Source: Comamonadaceae bacterium
GTDB taxonomy: Bacteria; Pseudomonadota; Gammaproteobacteria; Burkholderiales; Burkholderiaceae_C
Reading direction: 5' to 3'
Assembly (NCBI GenBank): GCA_947460165.1
Contig: CANHKH010000244.1
Location: 1 to 5,598 of the forward strand
Length of the DNA stretch: 5,598 bases
The position numbers and the translations under genes were made by a program. Positions within the stretch are counted from its first letter, which is position 1, and every line of letters starts with the position of its first letter. Shown one piece after another: positions 1 to 5,598 of the stretch. The notes beneath the pieces are model-generated. The model saw only the letters and a program-made list of their open reading frames with translations. It ran no database searches and was not told the DNA's origin.

Positions 1-1
1 C

Positions 2-958
2 GCCGATGCCAGCCTCAATGCCACGGGTTTGAACGCGCAGATTGTTCGTTACAGCCAAAACGGCGTGACCTACCACGCTTTGGAGTTGCAAGGCCAAATG
101 GGCGTGGAGCGTGGTTTTTCAGTGGAGATCAAGCCGCAGTCTTACCTTGACGGGCAGCAAGCGGCCGCTGACATTCCTAAACTGCAAGAGCGCATCTTGA
201 CCGAGGCCAGCGACGCCAGAGTGCGCGTGGGCGGTCAAACCTTGACCTCTGCCAGCAACACCCTCACCGATGCCATCCCCAATGTGACCTTGCAACTGGG
301 CGCTGTCAGCACAACGCCTGTGCGCGTTGCTGTGAGCCGGGACGTCAAGCCGGTGCGCGACAACATCACGGCCTTGGTGAGCAGTTTCAACGATTTGCAA
401 GAGGCATTGAAAGAGCTGGCGGACAGTAAAAGTGAGGTGGAGACACTGGGAGGCTCCTTGGTGGGTGACCGCCTGCTGCAATCGGTGCGCAGTCAAATGC
501 GCAGCTTGGTGCGCGGCAACGACAGTGGCAACACGCCCATCAATGCCCTGCGTGACTTGGGCATCAACCTTGATTTGAGTGGGCGATTGGCACTGGACAA
601 GCCCGCCAAGCTCGATGCTGCGCTCAAGGATAATTTTGAGGGTGTGGTCGGGCTTTTCACCAGCAACACCAACAGCCGCACCGGGCAAGGTTTGGCCGGT
701 GATGCCATCAGTGCGATCAATTCATTGGCTTCGACCAAGTCCTATGCCAAAGGTGTCATCCAAGTCCAAATTGACTCGGCCAATAAGGAAGTCACCAAGT
801 ACAAAGACCAGCTGAAAACACTTGAGGACCGCCTGCAACGCTCGCTTGATCGCTACATGAACCAGTTCAGCGTGATGCAGTCCTTGGTGGGCGAATCCAC
901 CAGCACCCGAAGCGGCTTGAAAAACACTTTTGAAGGAATGGCCTCCGCCTATCGCTAA
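2..958 (+). CDS. fliD: Flagellar hook-associated protein 2 (filament cap FliD), C-terminal part, 5' end outside the window
   Basis: FliD forms the cap at the tip of the growing flagellum and helps exported flagellin subunits fold into the filament. The reading frame is open from base 2, giving 318 residues up to the TAA at 956-958. The in-frame TTG at 29 is not a start, because coding continues upstream of it. Recognisable FliD features, in fragment numbering, are: a middle-domain segment (about 10-45); the stretch VGGQTLTSASN (76-86) followed by DAIPNVTLQL (90-99), typical of the FliD C-terminal family; VSSFNDLQEAL (126-136); GDRLLQSVRSQMRSL (155-169); and LGINLDLSGRLALDKPAKL (186-204). The end is a charged, probably coiled-coil helix (about 255-285) leading into RYMNQFSVMQSLVGEST (284-300), the usual FliD C-terminus, which helps cap assembly. 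There is no cysteine in the fragment. Family members are commonly 450-500 residues, so roughly the first third is missing only because of the window edge. No fliS follows; the next gene is legB. Confidence 0.93.
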   Translation, partial: ADASLNATGLNAQIVRYSQNGVTYHALELQGQMGVERGFSVEIKPQSYLDGQQAAADIPKLQERILTEASDARVRVGGQTLTSASNTLTDAIPNVTLQLGAVSTTPVRVAVSRDVKPVRDNITALVSSFNDLQEALKELADSKSEVETLGGSLVGDRLLQSVRSQMRSLVRGNDSGNTPINALRDLGINLDLSGRLALDKPAKLDAALKDNFEGVVGLFTSNTNSRTGQGLAGDAISAINSLASTKSYAKGVIQVQIDSANKEVTKYKDQLKTLEDRLQRSLDRYMNQFSVMQSLVGESTSTRSGLKNTFEGMASAYR

Positions 959-1008
959 TCAGCCCGCACATGGCGCAGGCCGTGGTCGGTGGAGCCCAGC
1001 AAAAAAAC
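959..1008. other. Short intergenic gap between fliD and legB
   Basis: These 50 bases separate the fliD stop from the legB start. I see no GC-rich hairpin followed by a T-run, so no intrinsic terminator, and no convincing sigma-70, sigma-28 or sigma-54 promoter. The only candidate ribosome binding site is GGTGGAG (988-994), 14 bases before the legB ATG, which is longer than usual; the gap before the start is A-rich (1001-1008). Readthrough from fliD into the sugar genes is therefore possible, but a promoter inside the 3' end of fliD cannot be excluded by eye. Confidence 0.5.
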
Positions 1009-2007
1009 ATGAACACCACATCTCCCCCGCAGACCGCTTTGGTCACCGGCGCCGACGGTTTTATAGGCTCTCACCTGTGCGAGTTGTTGGTTCAGCAAGG
1101 CTACAAAGTCAAGGCCCTGGCGCAGTACAACTCCTTTAACCACTGGGGCTGGCTCGACGAAGTGGCCTGCAAAAACGAGCTTGAGGTGGTGTGCGGCGAT
1201 GTGCGCGACCCCCACTACTGCCGGCACATCACACAGAACGTGGATGTGGTGTTCCACCTGGCCGCCCTCATTGCCATTCCCTATTCCTACGTGGCGCCTG
1301 ACAGTTACGTGGACACCAATGTCAAAGGCACGCTCAACATCTGCCAGGCGGCCTTGGACAATGGCGTCAAGCGCGTGATTCACACCTCCACCAGCGAGGT
1401 GTACGGCACGGCGCGCTACGTGCCCATGGATGAAAGTCATCCTTTGCAGCCTCAGTCGCCGTACAGCGCCTCCAAAATAGGTGCAGACGCCATGGCCATG
1501 AGTTTTCACAGCGCCTTTGGCTTGCCTGTGACCATTGCCCGGCCTTTCAACACCTACGGGCCACGCCAGTCTGCCCGGGCCGTGATACCGACCATCATCA
1601 CGCAAATTGCCAGCGGTCAAAAACAGATCAAGCTGGGCGACGTCAGCCCCACACGCGACTTCAATTACGTGGCCGACACCTGCCGTGGATTTCTGGCTCT
1701 GGCGCGATGCGAGCAAGCCATTGGGAAAACCGTGAACATTGGCTCCAACTTTGAAATTTCAGTGGGCGACACCCTGGAGTTGATCCGCGAGTTGATGCAC
1801 AGCGACGTGGCCTTTATCACCGACGACCAGCGCCTGCGGCCGGAAAAATCGGAGGTGTTTCGCCTGTGGTGTGACAACCGCCTCCTGCGTGAGCTGACCG
1901 GCTTTGAGCCGGCCTACCACATCCGCCAGGGCCTGCAAGCCACCATCGATTGGTTCAGCCAGCCCGACAAGCTCGCCCGCTACAAGGCCGAGATCTACAA
2001 CGTCTGA
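1009..2007 (+). CDS. legB: NAD-dependent sugar-nucleotide 4,6-dehydratase LegB (legionaminic acid step 1)
   Basis: This is an extended short-chain dehydrogenase/reductase that removes water from a nucleotide-linked GlcNAc to give the 4-keto-6-deoxy sugar, in the cytoplasm. Its 332 residues carry the Rossmann NAD motif G14-A-D-G17-F-I-G20 right after the N-terminus, D64-V in the dinucleotide-binding region, HLAALIAIPYSY (83-94), and the active-site pair Y152-x3-K156 (PYSASK). The dehydratase triad is T128-S129-E130 (STSEVYG). Many 4,6-dehydratases have Asp in the middle position; Ser there is also known from GDP-mannose 4,6-dehydratase. RPFNTYGPRQ (178-187) and TRDFNYVAD (215-223) are typical of LegB-like proteins. 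An in-frame ATG at 970 would add 13 residues; I prefer 1009 because it puts the Rossmann motif at the usual depth and only this start has a purine-rich stretch before it, although the spacing is long. The stop lies 7 bases before legC. UDP or GDP sugar preference cannot be read from the sequence. Alternative: a related dehydratase of another aminosugar route, made unlikely by the neighbours. Confidence 0.92.
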   Translation: MNTTSPPQTALVTGADGFIGSHLCELLVQQGYKVKALAQYNSFNHWGWLDEVACKNELEVVCGDVRDPHYCRHITQNVDVVFHLAALIAIPYSYVAPDSYVDTNVKGTLNICQAALDNGVKRVIHTSTSEVYGTARYVPMDESHPLQPQSPYSASKIGADAMAMSFHSAFGLPVTIARPFNTYGPRQSARAVIPTIITQIASGQKQIKLGDVSPTRDFNYVADTCRGFLALARCEQAIGKTVNIGSNFEISVGDTLELIRELMHSDVAFITDDQRLRPEKSEVFRLWCDNRLLRELTGFEPAYHIRQGLQATIDWFSQPDKLARYKAEIYNV

Positions 2008-2014
2008 GCCACCC

Positions 2015-3163
2015 ATGTTTGACGCACTCCTAGGCTTTGTCCGCGCGCATTACCGCAGCGAGGGCGTCATCGCCCTGCACGAGCCCCTGTTCGCCGGACA
2101 GGAGCGGACCTATGTGAACCAGGCCATTGACTCCACCTTTGTCTCCAGCGTGGGGGTATTTGTTGACCGCTTTGAGCAGGACATGGCCGCCTACACGGGC
2201 AGCCCCCGCGCGGTGGCCATGGTCAATGGCACGGCCGCCCTGCATGTGGCGCTGCGCCTGGCCGGGGTGGGGCAGGGCGACTTGGTGATCACCCAGCCGC
2301 TGACTTTTGTGGCCACTTGTAATGCCATTGCCTACTGCGGCGCAGAGCCCGTGTTTGTGGATGTGGACCGCCACACCCTGGGCTTGTCGCCTGCGGCCTT
2401 GGCCGATTGGCTGGACGAGCATGCCCTGCTGGACCATGACGGCGTTTGCAGAAGCAAAGACGGCCTGCGACCGATTCGGGCCTGCTTGCCCATGCACACC
2501 TTTGGCCATCCTGCCGACCTCGATGGCCTGCTGGCGGTTTGCCAGCGCTGGCACCTGCTGCTGGTGGAAGACGCGGCCGAGTCTTTGGGCTCGCTCTACA
2601 AGGGGCGTCACACCGGTACCCTGGGCACCCTCGGCACGCTCAGTTTCAACGGCAACAAAATCATCACCACTGGCGGTGGCGGCATGGTGCTGGCCGGGGC
2701 CGAGTTGGGCCAGCGGGCCAAGCACCTGAGCACCACGGCCAAGACGGCGCATCCTTATGAGTATGTCCACGACGAGTTGGGCTACAACTACCGGCTGCCC
2801 AATTTGAACGCCGCGCTGGGCTGTGCCCAGCTCGAAATGCTGGAGCCCATGATCGCCGCCAAGCGCGAGCTGGCACTGCGCTATGCCCAGGTGCTGCAGG
2901 GCAGCCTGCAGTTTGTGCATGAGCCTGAGGGCTGCCGCTCCAACTACTGGCTCAATGCCGTGGTGTGTGAAGACCGAGCCCAGCGCGATGCGCTGCTGTC
3001 CGAAAGCCATCTCCAAGGGGTGATGACCCGGCCGATCTGGACCTTGATGAGCGAGTTGCCCATGTACGCGGCTTGCCGCCGGGGGCCTTTGACCCAGGCA
3101 GCCTACTTGGAGGACAGGGTGGTGAATTTGCCCAGCAGCGTGCGTGCGGAGGACCTGGCATGA
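2015..3163 (+). CDS. legC: PLP-dependent LegC-type aminotransferase (legionaminic acid step 2)
   Basis: This sugar aminotransferase (DegT/DnrJ/EryC1/StrS family) transfers an amino group, usually from glutamate, to C4 of the keto sugar made by LegB. The 382 residues are full length for the family. Visible landmarks are FVSSVGVFVDRFE (42-54), the cofactor phosphate-binding region MVNGTAALHVAL (69-80), TFVATCNAI (97-105), VEDAAESLGS (184-193) with D186 contacting the pyridine nitrogen, and SFNGNKIITTGGGG (210-223) with K215 as the probable Schiff-base lysine. GYNYRLPNLNAALG (256-269) and the C-terminal VVNLPSS (369-375) also fit LegC. The ATG at 2015 is chosen because the protein then begins where LegC proteins do; the frame is open further upstream, but only as overlap with legB. 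No good Shine-Dalgarno precedes it, and the 7-base gap after legB suggests reinitiation by the same ribosomes. Just before the catalytic lysine lies a GTLGTLGTL triplet (201-209). The last four bases overlap legH. Confidence 0.93.
   Translation: MFDALLGFVRAHYRSEGVIALHEPLFAGQERTYVNQAIDSTFVSSVGVFVDRFEQDMAAYTGSPRAVAMVNGTAALHVALRLAGVGQGDLVITQPLTFVATCNAIAYCGAEPVFVDVDRHTLGLSPAALADWLDEHALLDHDGVCRSKDGLRPIRACLPMHTFGHPADLDGLLAVCQRWHLLLVEDAAESLGSLYKGRHTGTLGTLGTLSFNGNKIITTGGGGMVLAGAELGQRAKHLSTTAKTAHPYEYVHDELGYNYRLPNLNAALGCAQLEMLEPMIAAKRELALRYAQVLQGSLQFVHEPEGCRSNYWLNAVVCEDRAQRDALLSESHLQGVMTRPIWTLMSELPMYAACRRGPLTQAAYLEDRVVNLPSSVRAEDLA
3148..3152 (+). promoter_or_regulatory. Strong ribosome binding site for legH
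   Basis: GGAGG lies inside the 3' end of legC, 7 bases before the legH ATG at 3160. It supports that start over earlier in-frame starts such as the one at 3073, which would add 29 residues overlapping legC that do not resemble the acyltransferase family. Confidence 0.8.
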
Positions 3164-3795
3164 GCCGGCAGCTGGGTATTTTTGGCACCTCGGGCATGGC
3201 CAGGGAATGCCGCGACATTGCGAACGAGCTGGGCCTGGAGGCGGTGTTCATTGCCCGCGCGGGCGAGGATCTGACGCAGCTCAGCCTGGACGCGACCGTG
3301 ATCAGCGAGTCCGAGCTGCATCGCTATACAGACCTGAGCTGTGTGATAGGCGTGGGTGAGCCGGCCTTGCGACGCACCTTGGCCAGGCGCCACGCCAGCC
3401 GGCGCTTTGCCAACCTGATTCACCCGGCGGCCAGCTTTGGCCGTGGCCAGCGTGAGCGCATTGAGCACCAGCAGGGCGTCATTGTCTGCGCGGGGGCTCG
3501 CCTGAGCTGCGACATTGCAGTGGGCGATTTCACCTTGTTCAATCTCAACGCCACTGTCAGCCACGACTGCTTGATCGGCGACTTTGCCACCTTGTCGCCA
3601 CAGGCTTGCGTGTTGGGCAATGTGGCGGTCGGGGAGGGCGTTTGGGTGGGGGCCGGCGCCGTGATTCACCAAGGCACTCCGCAGGCCAAGCTCAGTCTGG
3701 GTGCGTTTTGCGTGATAGGCGCAGGCGCTGTGGTGCTGAGCGACTGCCAAGCCGAAGGCGTGTATGCGGGCGTGCCTGCCAGGAAACTCTCATGA
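3160..3795 (+). CDS. legH: NeuD/PglD-type sugar N-acetyltransferase, probable LegH (legionaminic acid step 3)
   Basis: This predicted acetyl-CoA-dependent acyltransferase would acetylate the 4-amino group made by LegC. The 211 residues show the two parts of the family: an N-terminal Rossmann-like sugar-nucleotide domain beginning LGIFGTSGMAREC (5-17), with CVIGVGEPALRR (61-72) further on, and a C-terminal left-handed beta-helix of hexapeptide repeats from about 105 to 205. The helix ends in VIGAGAVVLSD (185-195) and GVYAGVPARKL (200-210), the usual family ending. H135 in NATVSHDCLIGDF (130-142) aligns with the catalytic histidine of C. jejuni PglD, from memory of that sequence. The start at 3160 overlaps the legC stop as ATGA and has a strong GGAGG site. 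Family members include sialic acid O-acetyltransferases (NeuD), so O- rather than N-acetylation cannot be excluded from sequence alone; placement directly behind a 4-aminotransferase favours N-acetylation. The symbol rests partly on context. Confidence 0.83.
   Translation: MSRQLGIFGTSGMARECRDIANELGLEAVFIARAGEDLTQLSLDATVISESELHRYTDLSCVIGVGEPALRRTLARRHASRRFANLIHPAASFGRGQRERIEHQQGVIVCAGARLSCDIAVGDFTLFNLNATVSHDCLIGDFATLSPQACVLGNVAVGEGVWVGAGAVIHQGTPQAKLSLGAFCVIGAGAVVLSDCQAEGVYAGVPARKLS
3781..3784 (+). promoter_or_regulatory. Ribosome binding site for legI
   Basis: AGGA (extended AGGAAA, 3781-3786) lies in the last codons of legH, 7 bases before the legI ATG at 3792. It supports that start, which places the conserved IIAEAGVNHNG motif at the N-terminus as in other NeuB-family proteins. 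Confidence 0.7.
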
Positions 3796-4796
3796 AAACA
3801 CTCATCATTGCCGAAGCGGGTGTCAACCACAACGGCGACATGGCCATGGCCCGCGAGCTGATTGCCCAGGCCGCGAAGGCCGGTGCAGACCTTGTGAAGT
3901 TCCAGACTTTTTCGGCCCAGCAACTGGTCACCCAGACCGCGCCCAAGGCCGATTACCAGACCCGACGCACCGGCTCATCGCAAAGCCAGGCTCAGATGCT
4001 GGCGCAGCTCGAACTCTCTCGCCAAGACCATGAGATGTTGATCGAGGAGTGCAGGCGTTGCGGCATCGGTTTTTTCTCTACGGCCTTTGATGCGCCCAGC
4101 TTTGACTTGCTGTGCGAGCTCGGCTGCCTGCCCATGGTGAAAATTCCTTCTGGCGAGCTGACCAACCTGCCTTTGCTGCGCTACATGACGCGCCTGAACA
4201 AACCGGTGCTGCTGTCCACTGGCATGGCCACACTGGGCGAGGTGGAGGCGGCCATAGACGCCATTGAGGCGGGCTCGACCTTGCGCTCGAACATCACGGT
4301 GTTGCACTGCACCACCGAATACCCCGCCCCCATGGCAGAGGTGAACCTGCATGCCATGGCCTCTATGCGCCAGGCCTTGGGCGTGCGCGTGGGCTACTCG
4401 GACCACACCGCCGGCATCGAAGTGCCTGTGGCTGCGGTGGCTTTGGGCGCTTGCGTCATTGAAAAGCATTTCACCCTGGACCGCAGCCTGCCTGGCCCAG
4501 ACCACCTGGCCAGCTTGGAGCCCCAGGAACTGGCGGCCATGGTGCGCGCCATTCGCCATGTGGAATTGGCCTTGGGTGACGGCATCAAGCGGCCCAGCGC
4601 CAGTGAGCTTAAAAACAAAGCCATTGCTCGCAAGTCCATCGTGGCCCGCCGGCCGATTGCGGCCGGCGAGCTGTTCTCCGCTGAGAACCTGGCGGTCAAG
4701 CGGCCGGGCACGGGCCTGTCGCCCATGCGCTGGGACGAGGTGCTCGGTCGCGTGGCGGTGCGCGACTTTGGCGCCGACGAGATGATCGAGCTATGA
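3792..4796 (+). CDS. legI: Legionaminic acid synthase (NeuB/sialic acid synthase family)
   Basis: This enzyme condenses phosphoenolpyruvate with a six-carbon 2-acetamido sugar to give a nine-carbon nonulosonic acid; here the substrate should be 2,4-diacetamido-2,4,6-trideoxymannose. The 334 residues contain the TIM-barrel catalytic domain (about 1-265) with AEAGVNHNG (7-15), VKFQTF (35-40), FFSTAFD (94-100), KIPSGE (117-122), LSTGMA (141-146), HCTTEYPAP (172-180), GYSDHT (201-206) and EKHFTLD (224-230). H205 and H226 are 21 residues apart, the same spacing as the metal-binding histidines of meningococcal NeuB. GPDH (235-238) follows. After the linker around NKAIARKSIVA (275-285) comes a C-terminal antifreeze-like SAF domain (about 281-334), which in this family closes over the partner subunit's active site in the dimer. 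The start overlaps the legH stop as ATGA and the stop overlaps legG the same way. Sequence alone does not separate NeuB, LegI and PseI; the neighbouring LegB, LegC and LegG point to LegI. Confidence 0.92.
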   Translation: MKTLIIAEAGVNHNGDMAMARELIAQAAKAGADLVKFQTFSAQQLVTQTAPKADYQTRRTGSSQSQAQMLAQLELSRQDHEMLIEECRRCGIGFFSTAFDAPSFDLLCELGCLPMVKIPSGELTNLPLLRYMTRLNKPVLLSTGMATLGEVEAAIDAIEAGSTLRSNITVLHCTTEYPAPMAEVNLHAMASMRQALGVRVGYSDHTAGIEVPVAAVALGACVIEKHFTLDRSLPGPDHLASLEPQELAAMVRAIRHVELALGDGIKRPSASELKNKAIARKSIVARRPIAAGELFSAENLAVKRPGTGLSPMRWDEVLGRVAVRDFGADEMIEL

Positions 4797-5598
4797 CACG
4801 CAAAATTTGTGTGGTCACCGGCACGCGGGCTGAGTTTGGCCTTTTGCGCGCACTCATGCACGACATCGCTCTGGCCCCGGGCTTGACGCTGCAGGTGGTG
4901 GCCACAGGCATGCATTTGTTGGCTGAATTTGGCCAGACTGACCAAGAAATTGAGCAGGCCGGCTTTGCCATTGACTGCCGGGTGGACATGCGGCTCGATG
5001 GTGACAGCGCCTGCGCCATCACCAAGTCGGTGGGGGTGGGCACCATGGGCTTTGCCGATGCCTTGGCCAAGCTTCAGCCCGATGTGGTGCTGGTGCTGGG
5101 CGATCGCTTTGAACTGTTGTCGGTGGTCACCGCCGCGCTCATTGGTGGCATTCCTGTGGCCCATGTGCATGGCGGGGAAAGCACCGAAGGGGCGATTGAC
5201 GACGCCATTCGACATGCAGTGACAAAAATGTCGCACCTGCACTTTGTGGCGGCGCCCGAGTACGCGCGCCGCGTGGTCCAACTGGGCGAATCGCCCGAGC
5301 GTGTGTTCATGGTGGGCGGCCTGGGTGTGGACGCCATCACTCGCTTGGACCTGCTGGACCGGCAGGCTCTGGAGCAGTCGCTGGGGTTTTCCTTTGGCGC
5401 TAAAAATCTGCTGGTCACTTTTCATCCGGTCACCTTAGAAGGTGACTCGGCTTTGCAGTTGCAAGCCTTGTTTGACGCCCTTGACGACTTGCAGGGCACC
5501 GAGCTGGTCATCACCTTGCCCAACGCAGACACCGGTGGCCGCGAACTTGCGGCCCTGGTCCATGCCTACGCACAGCCGCGCCCACACGTTCATGTGTA
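4793..5598 (+). CDS. legG: Hydrolysing nucleotide-sugar 2-epimerase, NeuC/LegG type, 3' end outside the window
   Basis: This enzyme would invert C2 of the nucleotide-linked diacetamido sugar and release the nucleotide, giving the free manno-configured substrate for the synthase encoded just upstream. The frame is open from the ATG at 4793 to the window end: 268 complete codons and two bases, against a usual length near 380, so about 110 C-terminal residues are missing. Visible motifs are VVTGTRAEFGLL (7-18, the NeuC version of the epimerase N-terminal motif), VVATGMHL (35-42), VLGDRFELL (101-109), AHVHGGESTEGAIDDAIRHA (123-142), TKMSHLHFVA (144-153), MVGGLGVD (173-180) and VTFHPVTLE (208-216). 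Acidic residues at D104, E107, E129 and D137, and H211, are likely active-site or nucleotide-binding positions by family resemblance. The gene starts in a 4-base ATGA overlap with legI and lacks a well-placed Shine-Dalgarno (only GAG triplets at 4779 and 4788), so its translation probably depends on coupling. Alternative: a NeuC acting on UDP-GlcNAc for Neu5Ac, disfavoured by legB/legC. Confidence 0.91.
   Translation, partial: MTRKICVVTGTRAEFGLLRALMHDIALAPGLTLQVVATGMHLLAEFGQTDQEIEQAGFAIDCRVDMRLDGDSACAITKSVGVGTMGFADALAKLQPDVVLVLGDRFELLSVVTAALIGGIPVAHVHGGESTEGAIDDAIRHAVTKMSHLHFVAAPEYARRVVQLGESPERVFMVGGLGVDAITRLDLLDRQALEQSLGFSFGAKNLLVTFHPVTLEGDSALQLQALFDALDDLQGTELVITLPNADTGGRELAALVHAYAQPRPHVHV

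Larger units (their letters stand above)
1009..5598 (+). other. Legionaminic acid biosynthesis operon legB-legC-legH-legI-legG (continues past the window)
   Basis: Five consecutive genes on one strand encode complementary steps of one known pathway. Junctions are a 7-base gap (legB/legC) and three ATGA overlaps (3160-3163, 3792-3795, 4793-4796), leaving no room for internal terminators. Missing from the window are the cytidylyltransferase (LegF), any glycosyltransferase and, if the route is GDP-linked as in Campylobacter, the genes that supply GDP-GlcNAc. The operon start is assigned to legB, though cotranscription with fliD is possible. Confidence 0.85.

Noticed and set aside
589..605. Sigma-54-like TGGCAC element in fliD
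   Set aside because: TGGCAC is present, but the required TTGC-type -12 element is absent at the correct spacing.
119..688. Open frames on the - strand inside fliD and legB (also 955-1716)
   Set aside because: They shadow clearly identified + strand genes and show no motif or ribosome binding site.
930..959. Possible sigma-70 promoter for legB (TTGAAG, 18 bases, GCTAAT)
   Set aside because: The -10 box lacks the conserved TA at its first two positions, and the elements fall inside conserved FliD C-terminal codons, so the match is likely chance.
970..1008. Upstream ATG at 970 as the legB start
   Set aside because: It would add 13 residues with no resemblance to the family N-terminus and has no Shine-Dalgarno. 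The ATG at 1009 puts the NAD-binding motif at the normal depth.
959..1008. Terminator between fliD and legB
   Set aside because: Only a 3-base stem (CCG TGGT CGG) can be drawn and no T-run follows; the A-run at 1001-1007 would suit only the opposite strand, and without a strong stem.
2030..3016. Open frame of 328 codons on the - strand
   Set aside because: It is fully antisense to legC, has no recognisable domain, and is rich in H, Q and G as expected from the complement of GC-biased codons.
4394..5425. Open frame of 343 codons on the - strand
   Set aside because: It lies opposite legI and legG, both with many conserved family motifs. Its translation is low-complexity and rich in H, Q, R and S, typical of the antisense of GC-rich genes.
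1009..5598. Pseudaminic acid (pse) cluster
   Set aside because: The pse route uses PseG, a glycosyltransferase-like hydrolase, and no NeuC-type 2-epimerase. The gene at 4793 has clear NeuC motifs such as GTRAEFG and HGGExTEGAIDD.

Overview
The window reads as high-GC DNA from a motile Gram-negative bacterium, most likely a betaproteobacterium of the Burkholderiales/Comamonadaceae type. That guess rests on the GC-rich coding style, frequent TTG/CTG leucine codons and the flagellar gene; no marker gene fixes the taxon. All genes lie on the + strand and coding is almost continuous.

Layout. Positions 2-958 hold the C-terminal two thirds of fliD, the flagellar filament cap protein (hook-associated protein 2); its start is upstream of the window. 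After a 50-base gap without a convincing terminator, five tightly packed genes follow: a sugar-nucleotide 4,6-dehydratase (legB, 1009-2007), a PLP aminotransferase (legC, 2015-3163), a left-handed beta-helix N-acetyltransferase of the NeuD/PglD type (legH, 3160-3795), a sialic/nonulosonic acid synthase (legI, neuB family, 3792-4796) and a hydrolysing 2-epimerase (legG, neuC family, from 4793, cut by the window end). Three of the four junctions are 4-base ATGA overlaps and the fourth is a 7-base gap, so this is almost certainly one transcript with translational coupling.

How the genes work together. In the known legionaminic acid route, a nucleotide-GlcNAc is dehydrated at C4/C6 (LegB), aminated at C4 (LegC) and N-acetylated (LegH). 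It is then epimerised at C2 and released from the nucleotide to give 2,4-diacetamido-2,4,6-trideoxymannose (LegG), which is condensed with phosphoenolpyruvate to the nine-carbon sugar (LegI). All five activities are present here in the order steps 1, 2, 3, 5, 4. The CMP-activating enzyme (LegF) and a glycosyltransferase are not in the window and would be expected downstream. A NeuC-type epimerase together with a LegB/LegC pair argues for a legionaminic-type sugar rather than pseudaminic acid (which uses PseB/PseC/PseG) or plain N-acetylneuraminic acid (which needs no dehydratase or aminotransferase). The position directly behind fliD, where fliS is often found, suggests that the sugar decorates flagellin; this is inference from context.

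No RNA genes, CRISPR arrays, insertion sequences or attachment sites were seen. There is no gene-free stretch longer than 50 bases. The pathway is known; the points of interest are its placement, its unresolved nucleotide specificity and a few residue-level variations.
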